In this document: in pieces, positions 1-8,196 of the stretch | Layout: every line of letters starts with the position of its first letter | How positions within the stretch are numbered: position 1 is the first letter of the stretch | Assembly (NCBI RefSeq): GCF_900640115.1 | Contig: NZ_CAAAIW010000006.1 | Span: 1-64,000 of the forward strand | Direction of reading: 5' to 3' | DNA: 64,000 bases | Source: Legionella yabuuchiae | GTDB taxonomy: Bacteria; Pseudomonadota; Gammaproteobacteria; Legionellales; Legionellaceae | Notes under the pieces: generated by a model | The model's database searches: none | What the model was told of the DNA's origin: nothing | The model's input: the letters and a program-made list of their open reading frames with translations, nothing else | Position numbers and translations under genes: made by a program

Positions 1-100
1 CAGATAATCATCTTTCTTGATTATGACTCGAGCGTTCGAATGCAGTGAAATCGCCGTTCGGATCAAAACCGTAATCACCGTTCGAATCAGCCGAAATACG
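1..100 (-). mobile_element. Possible end of an IS21-like insertion sequence
   Basis: Read on the minus strand, three related blocks around TTCGAACG or TCCGAACG recur with spacings of about 22-24 bases, starting from TGCGTATTTCGGCTGATT near position 98. Spaced repeats of this sort, starting with TG at the tip, are typical of the transposase-binding ends of IS21-family elements. No transposase is visible because the window begins here. The family assignment is from pattern memory only. Confidence 0.3.
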
Positions 101-431
101 CATCATACACATCTAATCCATCTCGACCAGCATAGGCGCGATTAAATTTAGCAAATTTATTGACTATATCGTCATCAAGCCTAAGCGCATTCGATCTTAG
201 TTCATTGCTATCAAGATTGTGTAGTGCTTCATTTAATTCATTAATAAAACTATCCAATGATCCAGTATGAGCTGGTTCAAAGCCTGCTGAGAGGCAAGCA
301 AATTCCAGTAGACTCATCATGCGTATATTTTGCCATTTGCTGTAATCAACAGGATGGATGTGCCTAAATATCTTATTTATGAGATCACCATAGCGCGATG
401 ATGAGAATTTTAAAGGGAAATCAAAGGTCAT
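87..431 (-). CDS. Hypothetical protein, possibly cut short by an IS end
   Basis: This 114-residue soluble protein is not recognised. Its start overlaps the stop of the integrase gene by 4 bases, so the two are probably cotranscribed and translationally coupled. It has no signal peptide or membrane segment. The last codons and the TGA stop fall inside the repeat block that looks like an insertion-sequence end, so the natural C-terminus may have been replaced. It could be an integrase-associated accessory protein, but nothing in the sequence proves a function. Confidence 0.5.
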   Translation of the reverse strand: MTFDFPLKFSSSRYGDLINKIFRHIHPVDYSKWQNIRMMSLLEFACLSAGFEPAHTGSLDSFINELNEALHNLDSNELRSNALRLDDDIVNKFAKFNRAYAGRDGLDVYDAYFG

Positions 432-1510
432 ACCTTTTCACCAAAAATTTTATTGTTCATATTCGCAACAACTTTGCTTGTATGGGCATCAGATAAATGT
501 GCATATCGTTTAACCATTTGCAGTGTTTTATGCCCTAAAATTTCAGCAATTTCAGCAAGGCTTGCGCCGTTCATTGCCAGATACGAAGCGCAACTATGTC
601 GAAGATCGTGCCAACGAAAATCAGTAATACCTGCTCTTTTTAAAGCTGTTTCAAAGGGAGTCCTTAGATCGATAGGTTTTTTAAGATTGTGGCTTGGAAA
701 AACAAAATCACAGTTTACATGTCTTAGTTTTGAGTGTTCCTTCATTAGTTCAAGCGCATGGCCTGCTAAAGGCAGAACCCTGCGTTCACCATTTTTTGTT
801 TCATGCAGGGTTATCACCCCTCTATTCAAATCAACATCTTTCCAGCGTAAACCCATTATTTCCATTCTTCTGCCACCAGTGGATAACGCCAGTACTGCCG
901 CGATATATAAATAGGGGCTTTCACTTTTTTTACACTCAGATAAAAATAGCGCTCGCTCATGATCATCTAAAAATCGGACACGACCATTAGATTCTTTAGG
1001 CTTAGTAACCTTTCTTAAAGGGTTTTCCTCAACCCACCCCCATTCTTTCATTGCTATAGTGAATAAATGACTTAGCACTGCAAGATAGCGATTAATGGTT
1101 GCCGGGCTTAATGAATCATTTCGTTGAGAAGGCGTTTTTGCTAATTTATCTCTGTATTGGCCGATTAAGGCTGGTGTAATATCTGCTAGAGTGTAATCTC
1201 CAATATTTTTTTGCCACCACCTCAACTGCCCCACTTGATTCCTTGTACTTTTGGGCTTTGTAGGTATTACATCACTGATATAACGCTCGATTGCTTCGGA
1301 CAATGTGTGGCGCTTTGCTTCAGAAGTTTTGTAGTGGCGACCTTCTCGTATTGCAGACTCAGTTTGTTGTACCCACTTCCTTGCGTCTGTTAGGCGCTCA
1401 AAAGTTGCGGTTTGCGTAGGAAATCCTTTAAGTCTAACTTTGACTCGGTAGGATGTTTTACCATCTTGGGACGTTCTTTTTTCAATACTAGCCATAACAA
1501 CTGTTAACAA
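428..1510 (-). CDS. Tyrosine-type site-specific recombinase (integrase)
   Basis: The 360-residue protein has the phage-integrase layout: an N-terminal arm-binding region (about 1-60), a SAM-like core-binding domain (about 70-160) and a C-terminal catalytic domain. Catalytic residues are visible: Arg in STGGRRMEIMGLRW, the box HDLRHSCASYLA, the late His in ILGHKT and the nucleophilic Tyr in KRYAHLSD. It would integrate or excise an element at a tRNA or other att site. The 5' flank (1511-1723) has repeats of the form TGGGGCAC/TGGGACAC that could be arm sites. The nearest visible tRNA is 7 kb to the right, so the link to that site is inferred. Confidence 0.93.
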   Translation of the reverse strand: MLTVVMASIEKRTSQDGKTSYRVKVRLKGFPTQTATFERLTDARKWVQQTESAIREGRHYKTSEAKRHTLSEAIERYISDVIPTKPKSTRNQVGQLRWWQKNIGDYTLADITPALIGQYRDKLAKTPSQRNDSLSPATINRYLAVLSHLFTIAMKEWGWVEENPLRKVTKPKESNGRVRFLDDHERALFLSECKKSESPYLYIAAVLALSTGGRRMEIMGLRWKDVDLNRGVITLHETKNGERRVLPLAGHALELMKEHSKLRHVNCDFVFPSHNLKKPIDLRTPFETALKRAGITDFRWHDLRHSCASYLAMNGASLAEIAEILGHKTLQMVKRYAHLSDAHTSKVVANMNNKIFGEKV

Positions 1511-1627
1511 ATTACAAAAAACAGCACACTACAACAAAACCATTTTTTATGCAACTTATGATTATTATTCATATTGTGAATTACAGTATGTATTGATAAA
1601 TACAAGGCATATGGGGAAAGTCAATAT

Positions 1628-1652
1628 TTCATGGGGCACTTATGGGACACTA
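1628..1652. other. Possible integrase arm-type sites
   Basis: Upstream of the integrase lie CATGGGGCAC (1630-1639) and the related TGGGACAC shortly after it. The first is the exact reverse complement of GTGCCCCATG at 8726-8735 next to tRNA-Asn. Repeated octamers of this kind often bind the N-terminal domain of tyrosine integrases. The 1511-1723 interval otherwise holds only AT-rich DNA, presumably the promoters of the integrase and of the rightward gene that follows. Confidence 0.35.
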
Positions 1653-1723
1653 ATCAGAAAGGTATTGCCTTTTTGAAATAAAAATGTTCAAATATTGATC
1701 TAATTTTTTGATGAAAATGCCCT

Positions 1724-2035
1724 ATGTCCAGCAAGTTAAAAAATAATTCAAATGAACCATATTCTTTAGGTGAGGCCCTGCTTTATCTGCGTGGAGCCAC
1801 AAAGAACCTAAAGGGGGCGATTAAGTTTGGAAATCATGAACTAATTCTAAAAAGACGACAAGAGCTGTCACAAACGCTTACAAAAATAGAAGACATTTCC
1901 GACTATCGAAAAGCACACAAAGACTCAATTGTCGCTTGCCTTTTACTCCACAATTTAGAGGTGGCCATTGAAGATGCTAGTCCGATGCTTTTCGCCGCTT
2001 CCTCTCGTCTTTCTCGATCTCTTTCACTGGTTTAA
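1724..2035 (+). CDS. Hypothetical helical protein
   Basis: This 103-residue protein is not recognised. Residues 1-85 look like a soluble helical domain rich in Leu, Lys and Glu. The final 18-19 residues are Ser/Arg/Leu rich and are encoded opposite the 3' end of the convergent gene, with 59 bases of overlap. The tail may therefore be a read-through extension after an upstream stop was lost. The start is ATG without a strong ribosome binding site. It lies between the integrase and the structured region, so it is probably element cargo. Confidence 0.5.
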   Translation: MSSKLKNNSNEPYSLGEALLYLRGATKNLKGAIKFGNHELILKRRQELSQTLTKIEDISDYRKAHKDSIVACLLLHNLEVAIEDASPMLFAASSRLSRSLSLV

Positions 2036-2585
2036 CTATTTGAGTTAATTTTTTCAATTGTTTTTTATAGTTTGATTTTGTAGCATGAAGAGCCAAAGCC
2101 CATAAATGATAAACGTAAGCATTACCTTTGACTTTAGGTACTAGGTGTAGCCCATCTAAACCCTTTTTAAACTCAGCTAATTCAGGTTTTTTTAATTTTG
2201 TTCGGTACTGTGTATCAGCTAAAACTATAGATTTATTTTTCTCACTTATATCATGGAGTAACTCAAAAAATTTCTTTCTAACAAACTCAGTATTGTCGCT
2301 AGGCTTATGTAATTGAGTATGATAAGGCTGGGCTGGACTTCCATGACCAACGATTTTATATTCTATTTTGATGGTGCAACCAGGCTGTTCATTATAAACA
2401 TCTTTGATCCTGTCAAAAAATGTTTGTATTACTTTTTGTGCATTAGAGCAAAAGGCTTTTAAATCCCCCTGTTTAATCTCTTTGGTTGTGGTGGGTTGAA
2501 CTAGTGAATCGTAATCTTCATCAATTATTATATAACTGATAGATTTTTCTGTACTATTCCAGAGAAAGGCCGCGGTGATTTCCAT
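1977..2585 (-). CDS. Hypothetical protein preceded by a structured leader
   Basis: The protein is about 202 residues from the ATG at 2585, which has TAGGAG eight bases upstream; an in-frame TTG two codons earlier is less likely. It starts with a strand-rich part (residues 1-35), has a central segment containing VGHGSP, and ends in a highly basic tail with KKQLKKL and ERKRRK. No signal peptide or membrane segment is present. I do not recognise a family. Its 5' flank is an array of hairpins (2595-2835), which suggests RNA-level control or an adjoining noncoding RNA. Its 3' end overlaps the convergent gene. Confidence 0.6.
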   Translation of the reverse strand: MEITAAFLWNSTEKSISYIIIDEDYDSLVQPTTTKEIKQGDLKAFCSNAQKVIQTFFDRIKDVYNEQPGCTIKIEYKIVGHGSPAQPYHTQLHKPSDNTEFVRKKFFELLHDISEKNKSIVLADTQYRTKLKKPELAEFKKGLDGLHLVPKVKGNAYVYHLWALALHATKSNYKKQLKKLTQIVKPVKEIEKDERKRRKASD

Positions 2586-2594
2586 ATCCAAAAC

Positions 2595-2835
2595 TCCTAA
2601 TTAAAGCCCCCAAGGGGGGAAGTGGCGATAACGCCTTATGCGGACTTAATGTCTGCGTGGATGTGACCGCCAGTAAGCGCGCACAAAAACAGGGAAACTT
2701 GATAAGTTTCTCCAGTGCTGTCTTACAAAAACGGTCTTTATGCTATTTGGCATAAACACCTCATTACTTCTTCGGATTTTAAACCGGTTTCTTTGGAGCA
2801 GAATTACTCCTGCTTATTAGTAATTGTCCAAAAGT
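2595..2835 (-). ncRNA. Candidate structured RNA or 5' leader (hairpin array)
   Basis: About seven short hairpins follow each other. These include CCCCC/GGGGG (2607-2618), GGCG-ATAA-CGCC (2624-2635), GCGGAC/GTCTGC (around 2640-2657), GTG..CGC/GCG..CAC (around 2664-2684), GGGAAACTT/AAGTTTCTC (around 2692-2712), TTTATGC/GCATAAA (around 2737-2756) and AGCAG/CTGCT (around 2798-2815). Such density is far above the surroundings. It ends just before the Shine-Dalgarno of the leftward gene, so a minus-strand leader or independent RNA is the simplest reading. No known RNA family was recognised. Confidence 0.4.
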
Positions 2836-3112
2836 AGAAATAATAATAAGGCAAGACGCACTGTGTAATTATAGTACAAATATATGGCTTTTAATTGTTA
2901 TTAGGTTGGCAATGGGTAGTAATATTCTTTTATGTGAAGTGTTCTGTTGTTTTAGTTTTTGTGGAAACTCAATATGGGCGTAAAAACTCGCTCAATTTGA
3001 ACATATCAATTAGGCTTGGTGGATAGACTGACAAGTCTTGAAGCCAAACCAGGCATATGCTGCATTGGCCTCAATGATTATGCATTTATTCAATGCGTAT
3101 AGAGGTAAAGAA
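2836..3112. other. AT-rich gap without a convincing gene
   Basis: No supported coding region was seen. A small inverted repeat, AGACT-GACA-AGTCT, lies near 3025-3038, inside a weakly symmetric stretch that ends with AGCCAAACC. It could help to terminate the leftward gene at 3113 but has no clear T-run. Confidence 0.4.
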
Positions 3113-3559
3113 TTATTTAACGCCTATATAAATGGCCACCTCATCACCATTACTATACGCTTCAAAATCAGTCATAAAGCAACGTTGATGAGCGCTTTCT
3201 TCTGTAAAATAATCCCAGATTCGTTCCCATGTCTCAATGACTGCTTGAGGCATCGGACCTTTGGTCTGAAATACAAGGTAATTACCTGAATTGATTTTAA
3301 CCGTATTTAATTCCGCACTTTGATTATCATTAGTGGCGCCTACGGTAACATTATAAAAGCCATTTGCATCAGATTCATAATCTGAATAAACACCAAAAAT
3401 CGTTGTATTAGGGGTGGGGTTATTGACATAGAATTGCTCCCACAGGTTAGGTAATTTTGCTATTTCTTGGTTAAACTCATCGCTATTTTTAGTTCTTACA
3501 GTGAGGCCTGTTACTGTAAAACTATCAATGTGTTTCATTGTTGGATGTATAACTGGCAT
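3113..3559 (-). CDS. GyrI-like/AraC-type effector-binding domain protein
   Basis: The 148-residue protein consists of a single effector-binding fold of the GyrI/SbmC and AraC-E type, with no DNA-binding domain. The supporting pattern is the opening KHIDSFTVTGLTVRT, the middle IFGVYSDYESDANGFYNVTVG, and the end YIGVK after a TDFEAY segment, as in integron-cassette Cass2-like and YdeE proteins. Such proteins bind cationic or amphipathic small molecules. The ATG at 3559 is preceded by AGGAG. It is the last gene of a leftward run with EVE, VOC and YafY genes, which suggests a shared response to a small molecule. Confidence 0.8.
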   Translation of the reverse strand: MPVIHPTMKHIDSFTVTGLTVRTKNSDEFNQEIAKLPNLWEQFYVNNPTPNTTIFGVYSDYESDANGFYNVTVGATNDNQSAELNTVKINSGNYLVFQTKGPMPQAVIETWERIWDYFTEESAHQRCFMTDFEAYSNGDEVAIYIGVK

Positions 3560-3578
3560 TTAGATTGTCTCCTATTTA

Positions 3579-4004
3579 TTAATTACTAGTGGGGATTTGC
3601 ATGGCTTTAATAATCAGTTGCATGTCATGGTCGGTGATTGCTATAAGTCCAAAACGAAATTGATATCCCCAGTTTTTTTTATTTTTTGTGAAGTCTAGTT
3701 GATCAAGAAGTGGGGTAATTAATGCTTCTTGAGCGTTAAGCCACAGCACATCTCGCCGGAATGGACAAAAGCCATTGCCCATATCAACTTGATAAGGTTC
3801 TCTTTCTTTAATTTGTCCTATCGCGGTAAATGATTGTAATTTGTCTTTGCCTCCAAACGTTACGGTTGGTGAATAATAGACAACCCAATCATTAGGCTTC
3901 ATACGTCGTAATGGGGTACATTTGCCATGGCAAACTTGCATGAAGCCTGACAATCTACCTTTTTGGACGTGCTTTGCTGAAGCAACAGCGATCCAATTTG
4001 ACAT
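3579..4004 (-). CDS. EVE domain protein (UPF0310 family)
   Basis: The 141-residue protein matches the EVE/PUA-like fold: it opens with [11 protein letters not shown], has [13 protein letters not shown] in the middle, and [14 protein letters not shown] followed by [12 protein letters not shown] near the end. EVE domains read modified bases in DNA or RNA, and stand-alone copies often sit in mobile or defence-linked loci. Its start overlaps the VOC gene's stop by one base (TAATG), which indicates coupled translation. The exact ligand cannot be seen. Confidence 0.85.
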   Translation of the reverse strand: MSNWIAVASAKHVQKGRLSGFMQVCHGKCTPLRRMKPNDWVVYYSPTVTFGGKDKLQSFTAIGQIKEREPYQVDMGNGFCPFRRDVLWLNAQEALITPLLDQLDFTKNKKNWGYQFRFGLIAITDHDMQLIIKAMQIPTSN

Positions 4005-4372
4005 TATGATTTTCTGAGAGAGACAACCCGCAGTCGATTACCATCTGGATCAAGCGCTACAAAAGTATAACCATAAGGTACGGCAGTTGGTGGCTGAGAA
4101 ATGCTCATTTCCTTTTTTTGCCATTCGACAAATAGCGCATCAACCTCTCTGTTATTATCAAGTGTGAACGCCAATTCACCACCACCGTGTTCCTGAGCGG
4201 GCGGTTCAACCGAATGTTTAGCTTTCAAACCTAAACCCATCCCATTTGATAATTTGAAAGAATGAAATGTAGGGGAATCTTCCTCTGGTTTTATTCCAAG
4301 TAAATCCTGATAAAATGCGCTACTTACTACAATGTTATCAACATAAAGTACAACGGCACTTGGTTCGAGCAT
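4004..4372 (-). CDS. VOC (glyoxalase/bleomycin-resistance) family protein
   Basis: The 122-residue protein has the two beta-alpha-beta-beta-beta modules of the vicinal oxygen chelate superfamily. [20 protein letters not shown] opens the fold and [14 protein letters not shown] closes it. Members either chelate a metal for dioxygenase, lyase or isomerase reactions or sequester drugs. The His/Glu metal set is not obviously complete, so a binding role is possible. AGGGGAAA lies upstream of the ATG. It is coupled to the EVE gene downstream and preceded by the YafY regulator on the same strand. Confidence 0.85.
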   Translation of the reverse strand: MLEPSAVVLYVDNIVVSSAFYQDLLGIKPEEDSPTFHSFKLSNGMGLGLKAKHSVEPPAQEHGGGELAFTLDNNREVDALFVEWQKKEMSISQPPTAVPYGYTFVALDPDGNRLRVVSLRKS

Positions 4373-4457
4373 AATATTTCCCCTTTTAAATAGTAATTGA
4401 AAGCTTCGATGTAGTTTACTGGCATAGAGTGACAGTTTCTGTCAGTAGCGAAGAGAA

Positions 4458-5150
4458 TTATTGCTCGGGAATATGGTTAATTTTACGCCATTTTTTTAGC
4501 AGAGTCTGGCGACGCTCAGGGTAACGTGTTTCTAGCTGTGTTAATTTGGCGATTCTATCTGTGCGAAAATGACGGAAATTTTCCCTCAGCTCACACCAGG
4601 CGACAACAACATGAACCTCTTCAAAAAAACCAAGTGCTAGTGGCCAAATAATGCTTTGAGACTCATCTTCTTTGACATCAATATAAGTCATTTGAAGCTT
4701 ATATTCTTTACGAATAGCAAGACGTATTAAGGCTTCTGTTTCGTCATCATTTTCTATTGGAGTTTTTACGGGACCAATAAGTAAACCTGAAAACTCAAGT
4801 TGTTGGCGAAGATCATCTGGAAGAACAGCGGATATTTTAGCTAACACGTTCGTTGCGGCAAGCCTTAATTTTTTATCAGTTCTACGCGCTACCCAGCGGG
4901 AACCTAAGACCAATGCTTCAATCTCTTCTTCAGAAAACATTAGGGGAGGGAGCATAAAGCCAGGACGCAATACATAGCCAAGGCCTGGTTCTCCTTCTAT
5001 TGTTGCACCTTGCCCCTGCAAAGTGACTACATCCCGATACACGGTACGAAGACTCACACCTAACTCTTCGGCTAATTGTTTCCCACTGACAGGATAACGA
5101 TGACGCCTCAGTATTTGGATGAGATCAAAAAGTCTCTGGGTTTTAGACAA
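4458..5150 (-). CDS. YafY-type HTH/WYL transcriptional regulator
   Basis: The 230-residue protein has an N-terminal HTH_11 winged helix (LAEELGVSLRTVYRDVVTL, about residues 25-45) and a WYL effector domain (about 130-215), where the WYL triplet is replaced by IIWPLALGFF. WYL regulators respond to ligands and often control nearby genes; here the VOC, EVE and GyrI-like genes lie directly downstream on the same strand. The start is TTG, supported by AGAGG eight bases upstream and the absence of a nearby in-frame ATG. Confidence 0.9.
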   Translation of the reverse strand: MSKTQRLFDLIQILRRHRYPVSGKQLAEELGVSLRTVYRDVVTLQGQGATIEGEPGLGYVLRPGFMLPPLMFSEEEIEALVLGSRWVARRTDKKLRLAATNVLAKISAVLPDDLRQQLEFSGLLIGPVKTPIENDDETEALIRLAIRKEYKLQMTYIDVKEDESQSIIWPLALGFFEEVHVVVAWCELRENFRHFRTDRIAKLTQLETRYPERRQTLLKKWRKINHIPEQ

Positions 5151-5173
5151 AATGTAAACCTCTAAATTTTACT

Positions 5174-6250
5174 TTAACCATCATGTTTTTTAGCTAATTG
5201 TAATACTTTGTTAACAAAACTTAATTTTTCATCCGTGTATTTTTCACGGTCATATAAATGCTCTTGAGCCAACTTAGCTTTTAATTGCTCATACTCTTTT
5301 GCTACGTCTGCATGTGAGCGCAAATAGTCCCTGAAAATCAGTTTATTACGCCAGTGTTCTGAATTATGTTCAAATATGTGGACATGGTGTGTTCGTTGTT
5401 CACCATATGGGGGCATGCCTTTAACAAAAAACATTCGTTTGGGATCAGGGTTATTATCCCAATATTCATAACCAAGCTTCTGTAGGATTGGTACTGCCAT
5501 AAGTTTCATATCTTCTAATGACTGAACTGCAATTTGAATGTCGAGTATGGGTTTAGATGATAAACCTGGAATGGCCGTACTACCCACATGCTGGATATCA
5601 ATAATTGTCTTGGCGGGGAAAACTGATTTTAACTTATCTATTTCCATCTGTGCCAGATTAGGCCATTCTGGATTATACGACACAAGATTAACATGGTCTT
5701 TTTTTAATACATCAGGGCTGTCACTTATATAGTCTTCTGAAGTAATTGCCCAATGCTCATGCCCACGCCATTCATCATTTATTTTTAAATAACGAGGAGA
5801 AAACCCTTCATATCGAAAACCACTCTTTTTTACTAATTGAACTGAGCGAGTATTTTCTGGCTGTATATTGGCCTCTAATCGGTGCAATCCTAACTCTTCA
5901 AATACTTTTTTCAGTACTAACTTAAGAGCAGCACTCATGTACCCTTTGCCACTGTAATCTTTGATTCCATAAAAGCCTAAGAAAGCATTTTGAAATGCGC
6001 CTCGAACTATTTCACTGACATTGAAGACACCAACAATAGTGCCTGACTCATCACAGGCTAAATAACTTTTTTGATTGGATTGCTGGAATCGTTGCCAATA
6101 CTCATCAAATTCTTGAGAAGTCAGAGGGGGTGTAACCCAAGGGTGGTGCAGAGAATGACTATCCCCCATCGCTTTCAAAAACGCTTCTTTATCTTCAAAC
6201 TTTAGTTCGCGGAGAGTAATATTCATAATAATTTTCGCATGATTGTTCAA
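5174..6250 (-). CDS. GNAT acetyltransferase fused to a GrpB-type nucleotidyltransferase domain
   Basis: The protein has 358 residues. Residues 10-175 are a RimJ/RimL-type GNAT domain (YSGKGYMSAALKLVLKK binds acetyl-CoA; HRLEANIQPENTRSVQLVKKSGF follows). Residues 185-350 are a GrpB/UPF0157 domain (YNPEWP, then HVGSTAIPGLSSKPILDI), which belongs to the nucleotidyltransferase superfamily. The start is either the TTG at 6250, overlapping the upstream kinase stop, or the ATG at residue 9 (6226); neither has a strong ribosome binding site. Substrates are unknown. A modification or resistance enzyme is plausible given the kinase and GNAT neighbours. Confidence 0.88.
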   Translation of the reverse strand: MNNHAKIIMNITLRELKFEDKEAFLKAMGDSHSLHHPWVTPPLTSQEFDEYWQRFQQSNQKSYLACDESGTIVGVFNVSEIVRGAFQNAFLGFYGIKDYSGKGYMSAALKLVLKKVFEELGLHRLEANIQPENTRSVQLVKKSGFRYEGFSPRYLKINDEWRGHEHWAITSEDYISDSPDVLKKDHVNLVSYNPEWPNLAQMEIDKLKSVFPAKTIIDIQHVGSTAIPGLSSKPILDIQIAVQSLEDMKLMAVPILQKLGYEYWDNNPDPKRMFFVKGMPPYGEQRTHHVHIFEHNSEHWRNKLIFRDYLRSHADVAKEYEQLKAKLAQEHLYDREKYTDEKLSFVNKVLQLAKKHDG

Positions 6251-7122
6251 TCAATAAGCTCAGCCAATTTTATAGCCCAGCTTGGGTCACTATTATCTTC
6301 AATAAACCAAACGGCCATCAAAATTAATCGCACAAACACCCAATCTTTAATTCGTTGTGCATCAAGCCCCGATTTTTGTGCAAGCAGCTCAACACGTTTC
6401 TCAAATACATTTTTTACATCGACTATAGCTGTAAGCTTGCTAATGTACATAAAATCAAAGGCTGCAATTTCAAATTCCGCTTCACCAACAACACCTTTAG
6501 GATCAATAGCTAACCATTCATTACCATGTTTTAAAATATTGTCATGATGTAAATCACCATGTAGAAAAATAAGTGGCTTTGGTGAAGAAAGCATTTTATT
6601 TCTTAGCTCGATTGCTTTATTTAATAGGGCTGTTGGTATTTGTTTTAATGAAGGCTCGTCAAGCACATTTAGCCAATCAGTAATTTGGGGAGGATTTGAT
6701 TCTTTAGGCAGTTGCTGATGGTGAAGTTTTCGCATTGTCTCGACATAACAGTCCATCACATAATCTGGGTTATCTTGATATAATGATTTAAGCGTTATCC
6801 CTGGAATAGCTTGTTGTAATAATAACGCATTGTACGTGCTGTTATAATCAATTAGCTTAATAGCTCCTTGAGAACCAAGGTTTGTTAAAGCTTGTTTTTC
6901 ATTGATATTACTTTGTTTATCATGGCTAATTTTTAGGACAACAGGCTCTCCATTGCTTAAAATTGCTTTGGCAACATAATTAAAGGTCATGTTAGAAACA
7001 GGAATAACCTCACTTAAGCCCCAGTGATTTGCAAGCGCTGTAACAATAGCAGGCAAATTAGCAATCCAATCTGTGCCCTTTGAACCATAAAGATTGGCTA
7101 TATTTTGCTGTAGTGCTTTCAT
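6247..7122 (-). CDS. Aminoglycoside/hydroxyurea-type phosphotransferase
   Basis: The 291-residue protein belongs to the APH(6)/hydroxyurea-kinase branch of the protein-kinase-like fold. The catalytic loop FLHGDLHHDNILKH (about residues 190-203) carries the catalytic Asp, and WLAIDPKGVVGEAEFEIA carries the metal-binding Asp. GEPVVLKIS supplies the ATP-anchoring Lys. Members phosphorylate streptomycin-like aminoglycosides, but many chromosomal copies have no known resistance role. It overlaps the downstream GNAT-GrpB gene, which suggests one operon. Confidence 0.85.
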   Translation of the reverse strand: MKALQQNIANLYGSKGTDWIANLPAIVTALANHWGLSEVIPVSNMTFNYVAKAILSNGEPVVLKISHDKQSNINEKQALTNLGSQGAIKLIDYNSTYNALLLQQAIPGITLKSLYQDNPDYVMDCYVETMRKLHHQQLPKESNPPQITDWLNVLDEPSLKQIPTALLNKAIELRNKMLSSPKPLIFLHGDLHHDNILKHGNEWLAIDPKGVVGEAEFEIAAFDFMYISKLTAIVDVKNVFEKRVELLAQKSGLDAQRIKDWVFVRLILMAVWFIEDNSDPSWAIKLAELID

Positions 7123-7149
7123 TCGAGTAAACCTTTTGCAAAGCAGAAA

Positions 7150-8184
7150 TTAAAGTGAGCTATTAAATCTAAAAATATTTTTCTTACTGTTATTAAAATG
7201 GGCAATTTCACGAGTATATTCATTAAATTGATTACTACTAAAATTTTTAATGGTTGAACGCCAAAAACGGTAAGCACCTTCGTTTCCAGGTATAACCATG
7301 ACTTCCCAAACACCAGGGAATTTTTTAAAACATTGCTCTGCAATATATCGACCAATGCCTTTGTGTTTAAATTTTCGTGCAACAAAAAATTGCGCCATAT
7401 TAAAATCAACGCTGGGTTCGCTTCCTTTTTTATCAACTATAGCAAAACCAATCAGTTCATTTTCATAACGGACTATAAATGGAAAAGAGTTTTCATCTTC
7501 CCAATATTTTTTAAAATCAATGCACTCATACAAGCCATCTTCAGGAATTTCCCAACCTTCTTCATTACCAAGATATTCACTCATGTCATAAACATAAAAT
7601 CTAGCCATGTTTTGTATAGTAGGATGGTCTGACAAGGTAGCAGGGATAAACTTGATTTTATTGTAATCCACTTGAGGTTTCTGGGTATCGTATAAGGCTA
7701 CTTCGTTATCCCAGTAATGCGCGCGTCCTACATAGTTCATATTTACTTTTTCTAATACGCGGCGTGAATGTTCATTATTAGGATTGATGACGGCAACCAG
7801 TTTGCTAATAGTTAAGTGCTGAAATCCCCAATTAATAATGGCTTTTGCAAGCTCAACGCCATAGCCTTTACCCCAGGCAGTTTTAATGAGCGCATAGCCC
7901 ACTTCAATATCAGGCTGAGTATCGTCATAGGCAAGGTAAATTAATCCAGCACGTCCAACAAAGAGACCACTTTCTTTTTCAAATACACACCCAAGACTAA
8001 ACCCATGTTTCTCTTCATGAGCCATCGCTTTCTCTAGGCCGCTCATGACTTCAGTTTGCGTACGCACTCCCTGACCAATATACTTCATGACATCAGCATC
8101 AGCTTGCAAAGCGTATAAATTATCAAAATCCTCTACTTGAGGAGTCTTAATGATTAAATTTTTTGTTTTTAAAAATACACTCAT
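7150..8184 (-). CDS. Tandem GNAT acetyltransferase (two domains)
   Basis: Residues 5-165 of this 344-residue protein form a RimJ/RimL-like GNAT domain (GYALIKTAWGKGYGVELAKA, then NPNNEHSRRVLEKV). Residues 175-325 form a second GNAT-like domain (AQFFVARKFKHKGIGRYIAE, then IPGNEGAYRFWR). Both halves keep an acetyl-CoA loop, Q/R-x-x-G-x-G/A or a variant. The substrates are unknown. It sits between the kinase gene (27-base gap) and a GNAT pseudogene, all leftward. The ATG at 8184 has no strong ribosome binding site. Confidence 0.85.
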   Translation of the reverse strand: MSVFLKTKNLIIKTPQVEDFDNLYALQADADVMKYIGQGVRTQTEVMSGLEKAMAHEEKHGFSLGCVFEKESGLFVGRAGLIYLAYDDTQPDIEVGYALIKTAWGKGYGVELAKAIINWGFQHLTISKLVAVINPNNEHSRRVLEKVNMNYVGRAHYWDNEVALYDTQKPQVDYNKIKFIPATLSDHPTIQNMARFYVYDMSEYLGNEEGWEIPEDGLYECIDFKKYWEDENSFPFIVRYENELIGFAIVDKKGSEPSVDFNMAQFFVARKFKHKGIGRYIAEQCFKKFPGVWEVMVIPGNEGAYRFWRSTIKNFSSNQFNEYTREIAHFNNSKKNIFRFNSSL

Positions 8185-8196
8185 GATGGTGTCTCA

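Noticed and set aside
3038-3289. Rightward open frame opposite the GyrI-like gene
   Set aside because: Most of it is antisense to a gene with a clear family match, and it has no start signal.
7119-7436. Leftward open frame within the tandem GNAT gene
   Set aside because: It is an alternative frame of the second GNAT domain, which is intact in its own frame.
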